64,000 nt of DNA from Chlorobiales bacterium Clorobi_01. Its GTDB lineage: Bacteria > Bacteroidota > Chlorobiia > Chlorobiales > Chlorobiaceae. The stretch lies in the NCBI GenBank assembly GCA_001602925.1, contig LUZT01000001.1, positions 1 to 64,000 of the forward strand, in the 5' to 3' direction. The position numbers were made by a program, and so were the translations under genes. Within the stretch, counting starts at the first letter, position 1. Each line of letters opens with the position of its first letter. Positions 47,029 to 56,189 of this stretch are shown here, one piece after another. The notes under the pieces are model-generated. The model did no database searches. It had not been told where the DNA came from and saw only the letters and a list, made by a program, of their open reading frames with translations.

Positions 47029-48312
47029 TCAGCTGCGATAGCTGCCGTTGATTTCGATATAGCCGTGGCTGAGGTCGCAGGTCCACACGGTCGCCGCACC
47101 CGGCCCTTTGCCGAGCGAAAGGGTGATGGTGAACTCCTCCTTCGACATGACCTCCTTGGCCCGTTCTTCGGAGAAATTGGCATCGAGTCCCGGCTTGAGA
47201 ATCGGCTCGTCGTCGAAGTACACCGACAGCTCTTCCTGCACGAACGATGCGCCGGAGCGCCCCGCCGCAGCAATGATGCGGCCCCAGTTGGCGTCTTCGC
47301 CGTGGATGGCCGTCTTGACGAGTGGCGAGTTGGCCACGGTCATTGCCGCCATGCGAGCTTCTTCGTCGCTTTTCGCGCCGGTGACGCGCAGTTCGACGAA
47401 CTTGGTTGCCCCCTCGCCATCGACGATGATGAGCTGGGCGAGCATGGTCATCACGGAACGCAAGGCTTCGCCGAAGAGGCGTGCGTTGTCCGAACCGCGC
47501 AGTACCTCAGGCCCTTTGCCACTTGCCATGATCGACGCCATGTCGTTGGTGCTGGTGTCGCCATCGACCGTGATGGCGTTGAAGCTCACTGCGTTGGCCG
47601 CGCCGAGCAGCTCCTGCAAAAGCGACGGTTCGATAGAAACATCGGTGCCGAGAAAGGCAAGCATGGTTGCCATGTTGGGGCAGATCATGCCTGAACCTTT
47701 GGCGATGCCCGCGATTCGCGCCGTGCCGCCCGACAGCGCTACATCGACGCCGAACGCCTTCGGGAATGTGTCGGTAGTCATGATTGCTTCGGCGGCATCA
47801 CGCCATTGCGTCGCGCCGGATGCCGCTTTCAGCGACGGCATGGCGGCGGCGATTTTCTCGACCGGCAACTGCTGGCCTATCACGCCGGTGGAGGCGACCA
47901 GCACCTCGCCTGCGTCGAGGCCGAACGCGGCGGCGGTGGTTTCAGCCATACGTTGCGCGTTCGACATGCCTGCCGTGCCCGTGGCGGCGTTGGCGTTGCC
48001 GCTGTTGCAGATCACGGCCCGCATCTTGCCGCCGGAGGCCGACAACGCGGCCTTCGACAGCTCGACCGGAGCCGCGCAGCAAAGGTTGGTTGTGAAGACC
48101 GAGGCGGTGCTGGCCGGTTCGTCGCAGAGCATCAGCATAAGATCCTTGCGCACCGGCTTGATGCCGCAGTTGATGCCCGCGAGCGTGAAGCCCTCGGGCC
48201 AGAATGCGCCGCCCGAAGCGGGATCGGCAACAACCGGCGTCACGCCTTCTGGCCAGACAGTTCTCTTGGCGAGGCGCTTGACGGCAGCAATCGATTTTTC
48301 AAATGGTTCCAA
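47029..48312 (-). CDS. argJ: Bifunctional ornithine acetyltransferase / N-acetylglutamate synthase
   Basis: 427 residues. Recycles the acetyl group in the cyclic arginine pathway. The self-cleavage site is in ITVDGDTSTND (Thr nucleophile after the Asp-Gly-Asp stretch). NSGNANAATG and MICPNMATML are typical. The start is TTG 48312; no ATG is available in frame near the conserved N-terminus. It ends 33 bp before argB. Confidence 0.95.
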   Translation of the reverse strand: MEPFEKSIAAVKRLAKRTVWPEGVTPVVADPASGGAFWPEGFTLAGINCGIKPVRKDLMLMLCDEPASTASVFTTNLCCAAPVELSKAALSASGGKMRAVICNSGNANAATGTAGMSNAQRMAETTAAAFGLDAGEVLVASTGVIGQQLPVEKIAAAMPSLKAASGATQWRDAAEAIMTTDTFPKAFGVDVALSGGTARIAGIAKGSGMICPNMATMLAFLGTDVSIEPSLLQELLGAANAVSFNAITVDGDTSTNDMASIMASGKGPEVLRGSDNARLFGEALRSVMTMLAQLIIVDGEGATKFVELRVTGAKSDEEARMAAMTVANSPLVKTAIHGEDANWGRIIAAAGRSGASFVQEELSVYFDDEPILKPGLDANFSEERAKEVMSKEEFTITLSLGKGPGAATVWTCDLSHGYIEINGSYRS

Positions 48313-48333
48313 TCTTGTGTAAGTCGATAATAT

Positions 48334-49359
48334 TTAAAGCAAAGCAGTTGTTTCGCCGAAGCCGAGCATCAGGTTCATGTTCTGCACCGCCTGACCCGCC
48401 GCGCCCTTCACGAGGTTGTCGATGGCTGTGATGATCACCAGCGAACCGTCGCTTTCGAAAGCGAGGCTGACGTCGCAGAAGTTGGTGTAGGCGACGTGGC
48501 TCACCTCGGTTACGCCGTCGCGCAGCCTGACGAACGGAGCGTTGGCGTAGAATCCCGCATACAGCTCGCGGATCGACTCCATTGCTGCCGGCGAGGCGAG
48601 GCGCACGTTCAGCACCGAGTAGATGCCGCGGACATAAGGCGCGATCATCGGTGTGAAGACGAAGCGGAACGACGGATCGGTCGCGGAGGTGCCGAGCGTC
48701 TGCATGATCTCGGGCGTGTGCTGGTGTTTGCCCACCTTGTAGGCCCGCATGTTGCCGCTCATCTCCGAGAACGAGAGTTCGAGCTTCGCGCTTCTGCCCG
48801 CGCCAGATATGCCCGAAACCGCCGTCACGTTCACCGACTCGACGTCGAGTTCCGCCATGCCGCCAAGAAAGAGGGGAGCGAGGCCGAGGATGATGCTCGT
48901 GGCGTAGCAGCCCGGATTGCTGATGGCCGTCGAACCAACGATCTGGTCGCGGAACAGCTCTGGCATTCCGTACTGGAGCACATCCTCCGCAGACTTCTCG
49001 CCGCCATAAAAGTGCTTGTGCTCGGCGGTGCTGGTCAGTCTGAAGTCGCCCGACAGGTCGATCACCTTTTTTCCGGCGGCCACGATGCCCGGCACGAGCT
49101 GCAACGCCTCGCCATGCGGAAGGGCGAGAAAGTAAACGTCGCTGTTCGTCTGCCCGGAATAGGTCTGAAACGTCTTGTCGCAGGGTATCGACGGATACAG
49201 CTCCGTGAAGTGCTTTCCTGCCTGGGTGTGGGCGTAAAGCTCTTCGATAACGACTCCCGGATGCTTCATGAGCAGCTTCACCAGCTCGGCTCCTGAATAT
49301 CCTGAAGCGCCGATGACCGAAACCGTAACCTTCTTATTCTGCATCGGGATATGATTCAT
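48334..49359 (-). CDS. argC: N-acetyl-gamma-glutamyl-phosphate reductase
   Basis: NADPH-dependent reductase, first gene of the minus-strand arg operon. 341 residues. The Rossmann motif is [12 protein letters not shown], and the active-site Cys is in SNPGCYATS. Starts are possible at ATG 49359 or 49344. The 165 bp upstream holds a perfect ARG box, which supports repression by the ArgR encoded in the same operon. Confidence 0.96.
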   Translation of the reverse strand: MNHIPMQNKKVTVSVIGASGYSGAELVKLLMKHPGVVIEELYAHTQAGKHFTELYPSIPCDKTFQTYSGQTNSDVYFLALPHGEALQLVPGIVAAGKKVIDLSGDFRLTSTAEHKHFYGGEKSAEDVLQYGMPELFRDQIVGSTAISNPGCYATSIILGLAPLFLGGMAELDVESVNVTAVSGISGAGRSAKLELSFSEMSGNMRAYKVGKHQHTPEIMQTLGTSATDPSFRFVFTPMIAPYVRGIYSVLNVRLASPAAMESIRELYAGFYANAPFVRLRDGVTEVSHVAYTNFCDVSLAFESDGSLVIITAIDNLVKGAAGQAVQNMNLMLGFGETTALL

Positions 49360-49386
49360 CAGGGTTTAAATGCGAATTCACCAGAG

Positions 49387-49400
49387 TGAATAAATATTCA
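49387..49400. promoter_or_regulatory. ARG box (ArgR operator) upstream of argC
   Basis: TGAATAAATATTCA is a perfect 14 bp palindrome and matches the TGAAT-N4-ATTCA ArgR half-site consensus of E. coli and other bacteria. It lies 28-41 bp upstream of the argC start, where binding would block transcription. A second palindrome GTGAATTCAC (49416-49425) and GCGAATTC (49372-49379) flank it and may be weaker sites, but their spacing is not the usual tandem one. Confidence 0.82.
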
Positions 49401-49524
49401 GAAAAGCGGATATTAGTGAATTCACGCTTTATTTCCATGAAGAAACAGGGCATTTCCGAAATGTTTACAATTCCGATGTTCTGCCGTTTTGTCTATCTTT
49501 CGGTCTAACGCTCAAGAAAATACC

Positions 49525-50463
49525 ATGAATCACCGGTTCCGTGACGTCGTGATTGCACTTATTCTGGCCGCAGGCATTGCTGTGCCTGTCTGGCTCTGGA
49601 TGCGCGCGCCTTCGCCGGAAAGCCCTCTTGGTTCGGCCATTTCCGGTGACACGCCCATCAGCGGAACTCTTGCCGTGGCGGTTGATCAATCGCTCACTGC
49701 CGTTGCCGGGATTCAGGCAGAGGCATTTTCGGACCAGTATCCGAACGCGGCCATCAAACTCTCCCCGAACTCTTCTCGCCCGGTTTTGCAGCTTCTCGAA
49801 AAGAAGGTCGATGCGGCACTCATCGAGGGCTCTCTCTCGGCAGGGGAGGATTCGCTGCTCGCCACACTGAAGCATCCCGTCAGACGTCAGCCGGTCGCCC
49901 GCAATGCGCTCGTGTTTGTCGTCAACCGTGCCAATGCCGTCCGCACTGTCTCGGTTGCCGACCTGAAAGCGATTTTTTCCGGACGCATAACTGACTGGAA
50001 ATCTCTCGGCGGTTCGTCCGGCACGATCGTCGCCTGCCTGGACGGCAGTAACCTGCGTTCCCGCGCGCTGCTTTCGGAGATGCTATTCGGCAAAACGGAG
50101 ACCCTTACCGCCTCCGCCGAGCCTGACCTGCAGGGGTTGCTGGATCGCGTCAGGAAAGACCGGTATGCTGCCGCGATCATGACCCTGCCCGAGTATGTGG
50201 CGTCCTTGCGCTCCGGCTATGGAAGCAGCATCAAAGCGGTGCCGGTGAGCGCCGATGCGGGCGGCAAGCCGGTGGCGGCTTCTCCCGAAACGATTTATAC
50301 TGGCGAGTATCCGCTTTCCACGGATATTTTCTATCTCTACGATCCGTACAACCCGCTGGCGACCGGATTCGGCGCTTGGCTTGCCAAAGAGGGGCAGAAG
50401 CTCTTCGAGCGCGGCGACATGGCGCCATACGAACAGCTCGTGCGTACCATCATTCTCAAGTGA
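49525..50463 (+). CDS. PstS-like periplasmic phosphate-type binding protein
   Basis: 312 residues from ATG 49525 with an uncleaved or signal-type N-terminal membrane segment (about 9-28). A PBP-like domain follows with VAVDQSLTAVAGIQAEAF, NRANAVRTVSVADLKAIFSG and ITDWKSLGG, the pattern of phosphate-binding proteins of the PstS/SphX group. No transporter permease or ATPase is linked; instead a GGDEF gene begins 5 bases after the stop. It may therefore serve as a sensor rather than a transport subunit. Ligand inferred from family only. Confidence 0.8.
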   Translation: MNHRFRDVVIALILAAGIAVPVWLWMRAPSPESPLGSAISGDTPISGTLAVAVDQSLTAVAGIQAEAFSDQYPNAAIKLSPNSSRPVLQLLEKKVDAALIEGSLSAGEDSLLATLKHPVRRQPVARNALVFVVNRANAVRTVSVADLKAIFSGRITDWKSLGGSSGTIVACLDGSNLRSRALLSEMLFGKTETLTASAEPDLQGLLDRVRKDRYAAAIMTLPEYVASLRSGYGSSIKAVPVSADAGGKPVAASPETIYTGEYPLSTDIFYLYDPYNPLATGFGAWLAKEGQKLFERGDMAPYEQLVRTIILK

Positions 50464-50467
50464 CTAA

Positions 50468-51748
50468 ATGAAAAACGAAAGCGACACTACAGGCAAGTAC
50501 TTCCTCAGGTTAACAATGATTTTCGGTATTGTGGCGCTGATTCTGGCTGCCGGAGGGACCGCCTGGTTTGGTGCTTTCCAGAGTTCCCGTCTTCACCAGA
50601 TCAGTGAAGACGAGTCGTTGCGCATGAGGCTGGTTGAATGCCGCACCAGAATTTCGTCGATCGAACAGCTTTTTGGGGATGAGCATCTTTCGCTTGACAA
50701 GCAGGCGGATATTCAGTCGAAGCTCCGGATCGAGTGCGCCCGCTTTTCTGAAATCGGACGCAGCCCGGAGATGCGGCAGGGAAGTGCGCTCAACCAGTGG
50801 CTGAAACACCGCAAGCCGCTTGCTGCGCCAGTCAGCCGCGAAACGCTTCAGCTCATGGTGGTCGATCTGGATGGCATGATTGCGAACCTGGGCGCAAAGA
50901 TCGCTGATGAAAACGAGTTGCTTACGGCCAGTCTGAATTACTATCTAGTGTTCGTTACGCTTTTGCTGATCGTTGTTGTGCTGGCTGGCGGGAGATTTAT
51001 CATCTCCAGCTATCGGCGCTCGATCATTCCTCTCCATAAACTTTCAGAGCGGCTTGCCCTGTTGAATTGCAATCTTTCCGAAAGTCTGCACGATACCGCC
51101 GAAGCTGCTGAAACCCTTTTGAACGGCGAGGATCCATCCGCCGAAATGCGCTCCGTCAGCGAATCGGTCGCGAGCATGTGTCACGACATCGAGGAGAAAA
51201 ACCGCAAGCTTGACGAGTTGCATATCCGCGATGAAAAGACCAATCTTTACAACTATCGCCACTTCAAGGAGCATCTCGTCATCGATGTCGAGCGGGCACG
51301 ACGCTTCAACGGCGATATCGCGCTCGCCATGATCGATATCGACAACTTCAAGTACTATAACGACCGCTACGGGCACGTTGCCGGAGACAGGGTGCTGGCG
51401 AGAATCGCCGAAATCATCAGGGAGGAGTGTCGCATGACTGACATTCCATCGCGGTTTGGAGGGGACGAATTCGCCGTCCTTTTTCCGAAGACTGACCGGG
51501 CGACAGCGCTTGATATTTCCGAGCGGCTGCGCAACATCATTTACGCCGAACCGTTCGAGTACGAAAGCAACCAGCCCGGCGGACAACTGACGGTGAGTAT
51601 CGGTGTCGCCTCATGGCTCGATGACGCCACTGACGGTACTTCGCTGATTGTGAATGCTGATAAAGCTCTTTACAAAGCAAAGTCATCAGGGAAAAATATG
51701 GTACTGGCGTATTCGTCAGGTGAGATGAGAGTGGAAGAAACAGAATAG
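50468..51748 (+). CDS. Membrane diguanylate cyclase (GGDEF)
   Basis: 426 residues. Two membrane segments (about 14-34 and 157-178) enclose a ~120-residue periplasmic domain of unknown type. A HAMP-like helical linker and coiled coil follow, then the GGDEF domain with GGDEF at 331-335. The inhibitory I-site RMTD (322-325) lies exactly five residues before GGDEF, so feedback inhibition by cyclic di-GMP is expected. It starts 5 bases after the binding-protein gene. The two are probably one transcript, possibly a ligand-sensing module. Confidence 0.93.
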   Translation: MKNESDTTGKYFLRLTMIFGIVALILAAGGTAWFGAFQSSRLHQISEDESLRMRLVECRTRISSIEQLFGDEHLSLDKQADIQSKLRIECARFSEIGRSPEMRQGSALNQWLKHRKPLAAPVSRETLQLMVVDLDGMIANLGAKIADENELLTASLNYYLVFVTLLLIVVVLAGGRFIISSYRRSIIPLHKLSERLALLNCNLSESLHDTAEAAETLLNGEDPSAEMRSVSESVASMCHDIEEKNRKLDELHIRDEKTNLYNYRHFKEHLVIDVERARRFNGDIALAMIDIDNFKYYNDRYGHVAGDRVLARIAEIIREECRMTDIPSRFGGDEFAVLFPKTDRATALDISERLRNIIYAEPFEYESNQPGGQLTVSIGVASWLDDATDGTSLIVNADKALYKAKSSGKNMVLAYSSGEMRVEETE

Positions 51749-51826
51749 ACTGTGAATCAGTGCGTAGAAAGGATCGATAACTCGTTGTGAAAATATCTGT
51801 AAGCACCATATATGGAGAGATGAAAA

Positions 51827-52288
51827 ATGAAGCCAATTGAAGCGCTTAGAGAAGATTTTGCTCAGACTCTTGGTTTTATTGATAAATGTGATGAGCACAT
51901 TTTCAAGATCAAAAACTGGGCTCTTGTTACATCGTCTGCGGTAATTGCGTTTTCAATAACTCAAAATCACAATGCTATAGCTCTTGCTAACTTGGCATTC
52001 CTTATGGCATTCCTTTATCTAGAGCTCATATATAAATCCTTTCAAGATAAGGCTATAGAACATACAACTGATATTTCGGAGCGAATCGATAGATATCTGA
52101 CGGCTCCCGAGTTAGAAGATTTGCTTGATGGTTACAAACATAGCTTTGGGAGAAAGCTTGAGTATCCATCGGTTGCGCGCGTATTCGGTATCCTTAAGAA
52201 TCGTAATCGAAGGCACATCATGAATTTCTATGGTTTGCTTGCTGTTTTCTCAGTAGCCGCATTCATTATCGGAATACTCGTTGCCTAG
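51827..52288 (+). CDS. Small three-helix membrane protein, unknown function
   Basis: 153 residues, not recognised with confidence. Hydrophobic segments lie at about 32-48, 51-69 and 130-152, with a polar, charged middle part (YKSFQDKAIEHTTDISERIDRY). GGAGAGATG precedes the ATG at 51827. The arrangement resembles small 2-3 TM effector-type proteins (such as SLATT-like proteins), but sequence alone does not establish this. More AT-rich than its neighbours, so possibly transferred. Located after the diguanylate cyclase with 78 bp between. Confidence 0.55.
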   Translation: MKPIEALREDFAQTLGFIDKCDEHIFKIKNWALVTSSAVIAFSITQNHNAIALANLAFLMAFLYLELIYKSFQDKAIEHTTDISERIDRYLTAPELEDLLDGYKHSFGRKLEYPSVARVFGILKNRNRRHIMNFYGLLAVFSVAAFIIGILVA

Positions 52289-52544
52289 AAAATTTGTTCG
52301 ATCTGTTTGTTACGATCATTTAGACTACCAAAGGATTATAAAGGATAAATGGTATTGAACACTGCGGACTGTACGAAGATTTCAATCACTTCCTATACTG
52401 TCCAATTACTATCTTGTCCTACCTCTAAATTGGCTCGTATAGAATCCAATCCAGATGCCCAGAAATTCTTATCTTTCCCTGCATTAGAAGGGAGGTCCGT
52501 CTTCTCCTGAACCACGATCCATCATCCACGCCTTTGACTACTCA

Positions 52545-53813
52545 GTGAAAGCCGAGTTCTACATCGCCAGACGATTTGCCTTCAAGCCTCGCTCGCTGTC
52601 GAAGCCGACGTTTATCGTGCTGGCGGCGGTGAGTGGCATTGCCATAGGGACGGCGGCGCTGATTCTGACGCTGTCGATTGTGAATGGATTTGCTTCGGTC
52701 ATCGAGGGCAAGCTCATCAGGTTCACCTCGCACCTTCAGGTACGCCAGCCCGACGAACGCCTGTTTCTTGAAACCCGCCGCGACCTTCAGACGCTGACAA
52801 GCGTGCCGGGCATCGTTTCGGTTTCACCGTTTCTCGAAATGAACGTGATGCTCCGAAGCCGCGCCGGAAGTGGTGAGGCAGGGGGGGACATCGCACCGGC
52901 AATGATTCAGGGGATCGATCCACGCGAGAGTTCACGCTTTCTGCAGAACGGGCCGGAACTGCTCGAATCGGCTCCGGCTTCGGCGGACGGCTCGCTGCCG
53001 ATCCTGCTTGGCAGGACGCTCGCCGACAAGCTCGGTGTCAAGGCGGGCGATCAACTGCTGATTGTCGGCATCGCTGGCAAAAACGGCGCGCCCGGCATCA
53101 CCGGCAAGGAGAGCGTCGTCGAGTTGCTGTCGAGCCTTGACCTGCATGTGGCGCGAGTCGCGGGCACCTACGATACTGGCCTCTCCGAAGGCTTCGACGA
53201 CATCATCGTCTTCGCCGATCTCGGCAGGCTTCAGCAGCTTTACCATCCCGACATGATTTCGGGCTACGAAGCCAACGTCGGCAACTTGCGCGATCTGCAG
53301 GCGATTTCGGCGACCGTGGCATCCACGCTCGGTTATCCCTTTTACTCCTACACGGTGTACGAGCGCTACGCAAACCTTTTTGAGTGGCTCAAGCTCCAGA
53401 AAAACATCATGCCGCTGCTCATCATCACCATCACGGTTGTGGCGGTGTTCAACATCGTTTCGACGCTGCTGGTGCTCATCATCGAAAAAACGAAGGAGAT
53501 CGGCATGTTGACTGCGCTTGGCCTCGAACCTCGCGCCGTGAGCTTGGTGTTCATGGGACAGGCGTTCATGATTTCACTGGTCGGCATTGGCCTGGGCAAC
53601 CTGCTCGCGCTTGGCCTGTCGCTCTTCGAGCTGCGATTCCATCTCATTACGCTGCCGGAAAAGAGCTACTTCATTCGCCACGTGCCGCTCGAAATCGACC
53701 CGCTTCAATACCTCGCCGTGTCGGGGGGCGTGGCGGTGCTGACGCTGCTTTTCGCCTTCATTCCATCACGCGTTGCCGCCTCGCTCCGGCCCGCAACCGC
53801 ACTGACCACGTGA
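52545..53813 (+). CDS. LolC/LolE-type lipoprotein-releasing ABC permease
   Basis: 422 residues starting at GTG 52545. Four membrane segments: one near the N-terminus (FIVLAAVSGIAIGTAALILTLSIVNGF) and three in the C-terminal FtsX-like part (about 285-420). A large periplasmic MacB-like domain lies between. Together with the following paralogue and an ATPase (LolD, not in this window) it would release lipoproteins from the inner membrane. The two genes are 10 bp apart. The 256 bp gap upstream has only a 53-codon open frame (52349-52510) without protein character. Confidence 0.9.
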   Translation: MKAEFYIARRFAFKPRSLSKPTFIVLAAVSGIAIGTAALILTLSIVNGFASVIEGKLIRFTSHLQVRQPDERLFLETRRDLQTLTSVPGIVSVSPFLEMNVMLRSRAGSGEAGGDIAPAMIQGIDPRESSRFLQNGPELLESAPASADGSLPILLGRTLADKLGVKAGDQLLIVGIAGKNGAPGITGKESVVELLSSLDLHVARVAGTYDTGLSEGFDDIIVFADLGRLQQLYHPDMISGYEANVGNLRDLQAISATVASTLGYPFYSYTVYERYANLFEWLKLQKNIMPLLIITITVVAVFNIVSTLLVLIIEKTKEIGMLTALGLEPRAVSLVFMGQAFMISLVGIGLGNLLALGLSLFELRFHLITLPEKSYFIRHVPLEIDPLQYLAVSGGVAVLTLLFAFIPSRVAASLRPATALTT

Positions 53814-53823
53814 GGAAAAAACG

Positions 53824-55074
53824 ATGAAAGCAGGTATCTGGATCGCCCAGCGGTACAGCTTCGCGCGCAAGCGCTTCCGGGTGATCAATATTATTTCGGG
53901 CATCAGTCTCGCGGGGATCGTCGTCGGCGTCTCGACGCTGCTCGTTGTGATGAGCGTGCTGAACGGCTTCCAGAAGCTGGCCCGTGACCTCTTCGTGACC
54001 GTTGAAGGTCCGGTTCAGATCGTGCCCGCGCAGGGGCGCTCGCTGGTAGTGAGCGACTCTCTGCTTGCCGCCATCGTCCGGCTCGATGGCGTCGAAACGG
54101 CGCACTCCTTCGTCGAGGGGCAGGCGATCATTACTGCGTCGGGCAAAAGCGAGCTGATCATGGTTCGCGGTCTGACCGCCGAGGCGCAGCGCTCTCTGAT
54201 GCAAACGACCTCCACCCAGCAGCCCTATTTCTCCACAGACGGAATCTCGGCAGGTAACCTGCTTGCTGAAAGGCTACGGCTTTACCCTGATGAACCGGTG
54301 CGGCTCTTCAGCCCGGAGCTGATTTCAGCTGGCCTGCAAGCCCTTTCGCAACCGGAGCTGATGCCCGCGCTTTCGATGAGCGACGCGCGAGTCCAGAGCA
54401 GCTTTTCGCTGCAAAAGCTGTTCGACGACCGCTACGTGCTCGCGCCGGTCGAAATGGCCCAGAACATCCTGCTTTTCGGTCGTGGGCGCTACTCTGGCAT
54501 CGACATCAGGGGTAAGTCAGGGGTGAGCGACGAAACGCTCGAAGCTCGACTTCGCGAATGGATTTCGGCAACCCATCGGGAAAAAACGTTGCGTGTGGTG
54601 ACGCTGGGGGAGCGGCACCGCGACATGTTTGCCGTGATGCAGCTTGAAAAGTGGGCCAGCTTCGCCGTGCTGATGCTGGTGATTCTGGTGGCTCTTCTGA
54701 GCCTCGCCGGATCGCTCGCCATGACGGTCATCGACAAGCGCCACGAACTCTTCTATCTGCGCTGCCTTGGCCTCGAACGGCCGCAGTTCATGACGATCTT
54801 CATCGTCGAAGGCGGGCTGACGGGCCTGGCCGGCACGGCGCTTGGCTCGCTTTTAGCCTGGCTCATCTGCAAAGCGCAGGAGCTGTGGGGCATCGTCCAG
54901 CTTCCCTCGAAGAGTGCCTTCATCATCAGCGCCTATCCCGTCAGCATGAAAACCGGTGACTTCCTCGCCGTTGGAGCCGCCGCCCTCTTCTTCACCCTGC
55001 TTGTCAGCCTCTATCCCGCCGGAAAAGCCGCCGTCATTGCGACCAGTCAGTCGCTGGAAAACAAGATGGAGTGA
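53824..55074 (+). CDS. LolC/LolE-type ABC permease, second subunit
   Basis: 416 residues with the same topology as its upstream neighbour: an N-terminal membrane helix (RVINIISGISLAGIVVGVSTLLVVMSVLNGF), a periplasmic domain, and three C-terminal helices with the FtsX-type WASFAVLMLVILVALLSLAG segment. The pair likely forms a heterodimer. It ends with an imperfect terminator hairpin before the convergent rubredoxin gene. Confidence 0.9.
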   Translation: MKAGIWIAQRYSFARKRFRVINIISGISLAGIVVGVSTLLVVMSVLNGFQKLARDLFVTVEGPVQIVPAQGRSLVVSDSLLAAIVRLDGVETAHSFVEGQAIITASGKSELIMVRGLTAEAQRSLMQTTSTQQPYFSTDGISAGNLLAERLRLYPDEPVRLFSPELISAGLQALSQPELMPALSMSDARVQSSFSLQKLFDDRYVLAPVEMAQNILLFGRGRYSGIDIRGKSGVSDETLEARLREWISATHREKTLRVVTLGERHRDMFAVMQLEKWASFAVLMLVILVALLSLAGSLAMTVIDKRHELFYLRCLGLERPQFMTIFIVEGGLTGLAGTALGSLLAWLICKAQELWGIVQLPSKSAFIISAYPVSMKTGDFLAVGAAALFFTLLVSLYPAGKAAVIATSQSLENKME

Positions 55075-55086
55075 GGGAGAAATGCA

Positions 55087-55112
55087 GAAGGACGGTTTAT
55101 GTACCGCCCTTC
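55087..55112. terminator. Hairpin between convergent genes
   Basis: GAAGGACGGT (55087-55096) pairs with ACCGCCCTTC (55103-55112) with one mismatch and a 6 nt loop. It lies between the permease gene (ends 55074) and the rubredoxin gene (ends 55154). No long T run. Confidence 0.55.
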
Positions 55113-55153
55113 CAGAAGATGGCTACCACCATCAAAGATGTCTTTTGCCGCCC

Positions 55154-55312
55154 TTAAATTTTCGTGAACTCTTCCTTGCTAACGCCGCAGACGGGGCACA
55201 TCCAGCTGTCGGGGAGAGATTCAAACGATGTTCCGGCTGGAATATCGCCTTCAGGGTCGCCGGTTTCGGGGTTGTAGATGTATCCGCAGATGTTGCACTT
55301 CCACTGTTCCAT
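55154..55312 (-). CDS. rub: Rubredoxin 1
   Basis: 52-residue electron carrier with one Fe(Cys)4 site: Cys6, Cys9 (CNICGYIYNPE) and Cys39, Cys42 (CPVCG). The ATG is 55312, giving a complete canonical rubredoxin. A second rubredoxin gene lies 27 bp upstream on the same strand. In green sulfur bacteria rubredoxin can accept electrons from pyruvate:ferredoxin oxidoreductase; the partner here is not shown by the sequence. Confidence 0.95.
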   Translation of the reverse strand: MEQWKCNICGYIYNPETGDPEGDIPAGTSFESLPDSWMCPVCGVSKEEFTKI

Positions 55313-55339
55313 AATGCTGATTGTTAGATTTTTTGATGT

Positions 55340-55546
55340 TCAGAGCTGAGAAATGAATTTTGTGAACTGGTTTTTCGGGTGATTGCACACCGGGCAGGTC
55401 CAGTCATCCGGCAGCTTGTCGAAAGGCACGCCGGGACGGATGTTCGTTTCGAGATCGCCCTCTGCGGGATCGTAAATGTAGCCGCATTCGGCGCACATCC
55501 ATGCCTGCAGGTCGGCCTGTGCCGGTTCGCTCTCCTTGACGTTCAT
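55340..55546 (-). CDS. rub: Rubredoxin 2
   Basis: 68 residues from ATG 55546, which has the ribosome site GAGGAG 8 nt upstream; the frame is open further to 55651 but the extension is not rubredoxin-like. A ~12-residue polar N-terminal extension precedes the domain with Cys18, Cys21 (CAECGYIYDP) and Cys51, Cys54 (CPVCNHPK). It is a divergent tandem copy of the next gene downstream. Confidence 0.94.
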   Translation of the reverse strand: MNVKESEPAQADLQAWMCAECGYIYDPAEGDLETNIRPGVPFDKLPDDWTCPVCNHPKNQFTKFISQL

Positions 55547-55565
55547 GCGAGTTTCTCCTCTAGAC

Positions 55566-56012
55566 TTATAGCTGTTTCCTGAATGCCACCATCGTTGAGC
55601 GCGCGAAACCGTGTGCCTCGTAAAAACGCTGGGCCGGGACGTTGTCGCCATCAGTCAGCAGCGTGATCCTGCCATAGCCGTTTTCCCGAGCCCAGCTGCA
55701 GGCGTGATCGAGCAGCATCGCGCCGATGCCCTGTCCGCGCCACTCGGGATCGACGATCATGTCTTCGAGCATTGCCACCTTTTTGCCGAGCGCCGTGCTG
55801 ACCAGATTCAGCAGCGAGACCATGCCGATGATGCTTTCGTCCGCTTCACACACGAAAATCGTTCCGGCTGATGAGTCGCCGATGATCATGCCGAGACCGG
55901 CCTTCTGTTTTTTCAGGTCAGGGGCGAATTCGTGTTCCTGGCTGAAAAGAACATTCAGCAATCGGGTGCACGCATCGATGTCAGCAGGTTCGGCAATACG
56001 GACAGTCGGCAT
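55566..56012 (-). CDS. GNAT-family N-acetyltransferase
   Basis: 148 residues. The acetyl-CoA-binding motif is PEWRGQGIGAMLLDHA (about 89-104), with C-terminal strand QRFYEAHGFARSTM. Substrate unknown. It lies 19 bp upstream of the rubredoxin pair on the same strand, so all three may be co-transcribed. Confidence 0.9.
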   Translation of the reverse strand: MPTVRIAEPADIDACTRLLNVLFSQEHEFAPDLKKQKAGLGMIIGDSSAGTIFVCEADESIIGMVSLLNLVSTALGKKVAMLEDMIVDPEWRGQGIGAMLLDHACSWARENGYGRITLLTDGDNVPAQRFYEAHGFARSTMVAFRKQL

Positions 56013-56189
56013 GATAACAACAAGGTTTTAATGAAGGTTCACATATCAATGCTATTGAAAAACCTCGACAATAACAATGCTTTCAAACTGTTACAAGCTC
56101 TCCAAAGGTGAAAGTGTGAAACTTTGCCGTTACCTGCGCCGGTTTATTGATGTATAACTGTTTCGACAAAACCACTCACTGTTTCAGCC

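Noticed and set aside
46105-47694. 529-codon plus-strand open frame
   Set aside because: It is opposite argB and argJ, which are certain; the frame is His/Asp/Val-rich with no motif.
52349-52510. 53-codon plus-strand open frame in the gap before the LolC/E genes
   Set aside because: No ribosome site, no recognisable similarity and Ser/Cys/Pro-rich composition; noted but not supported as a gene.
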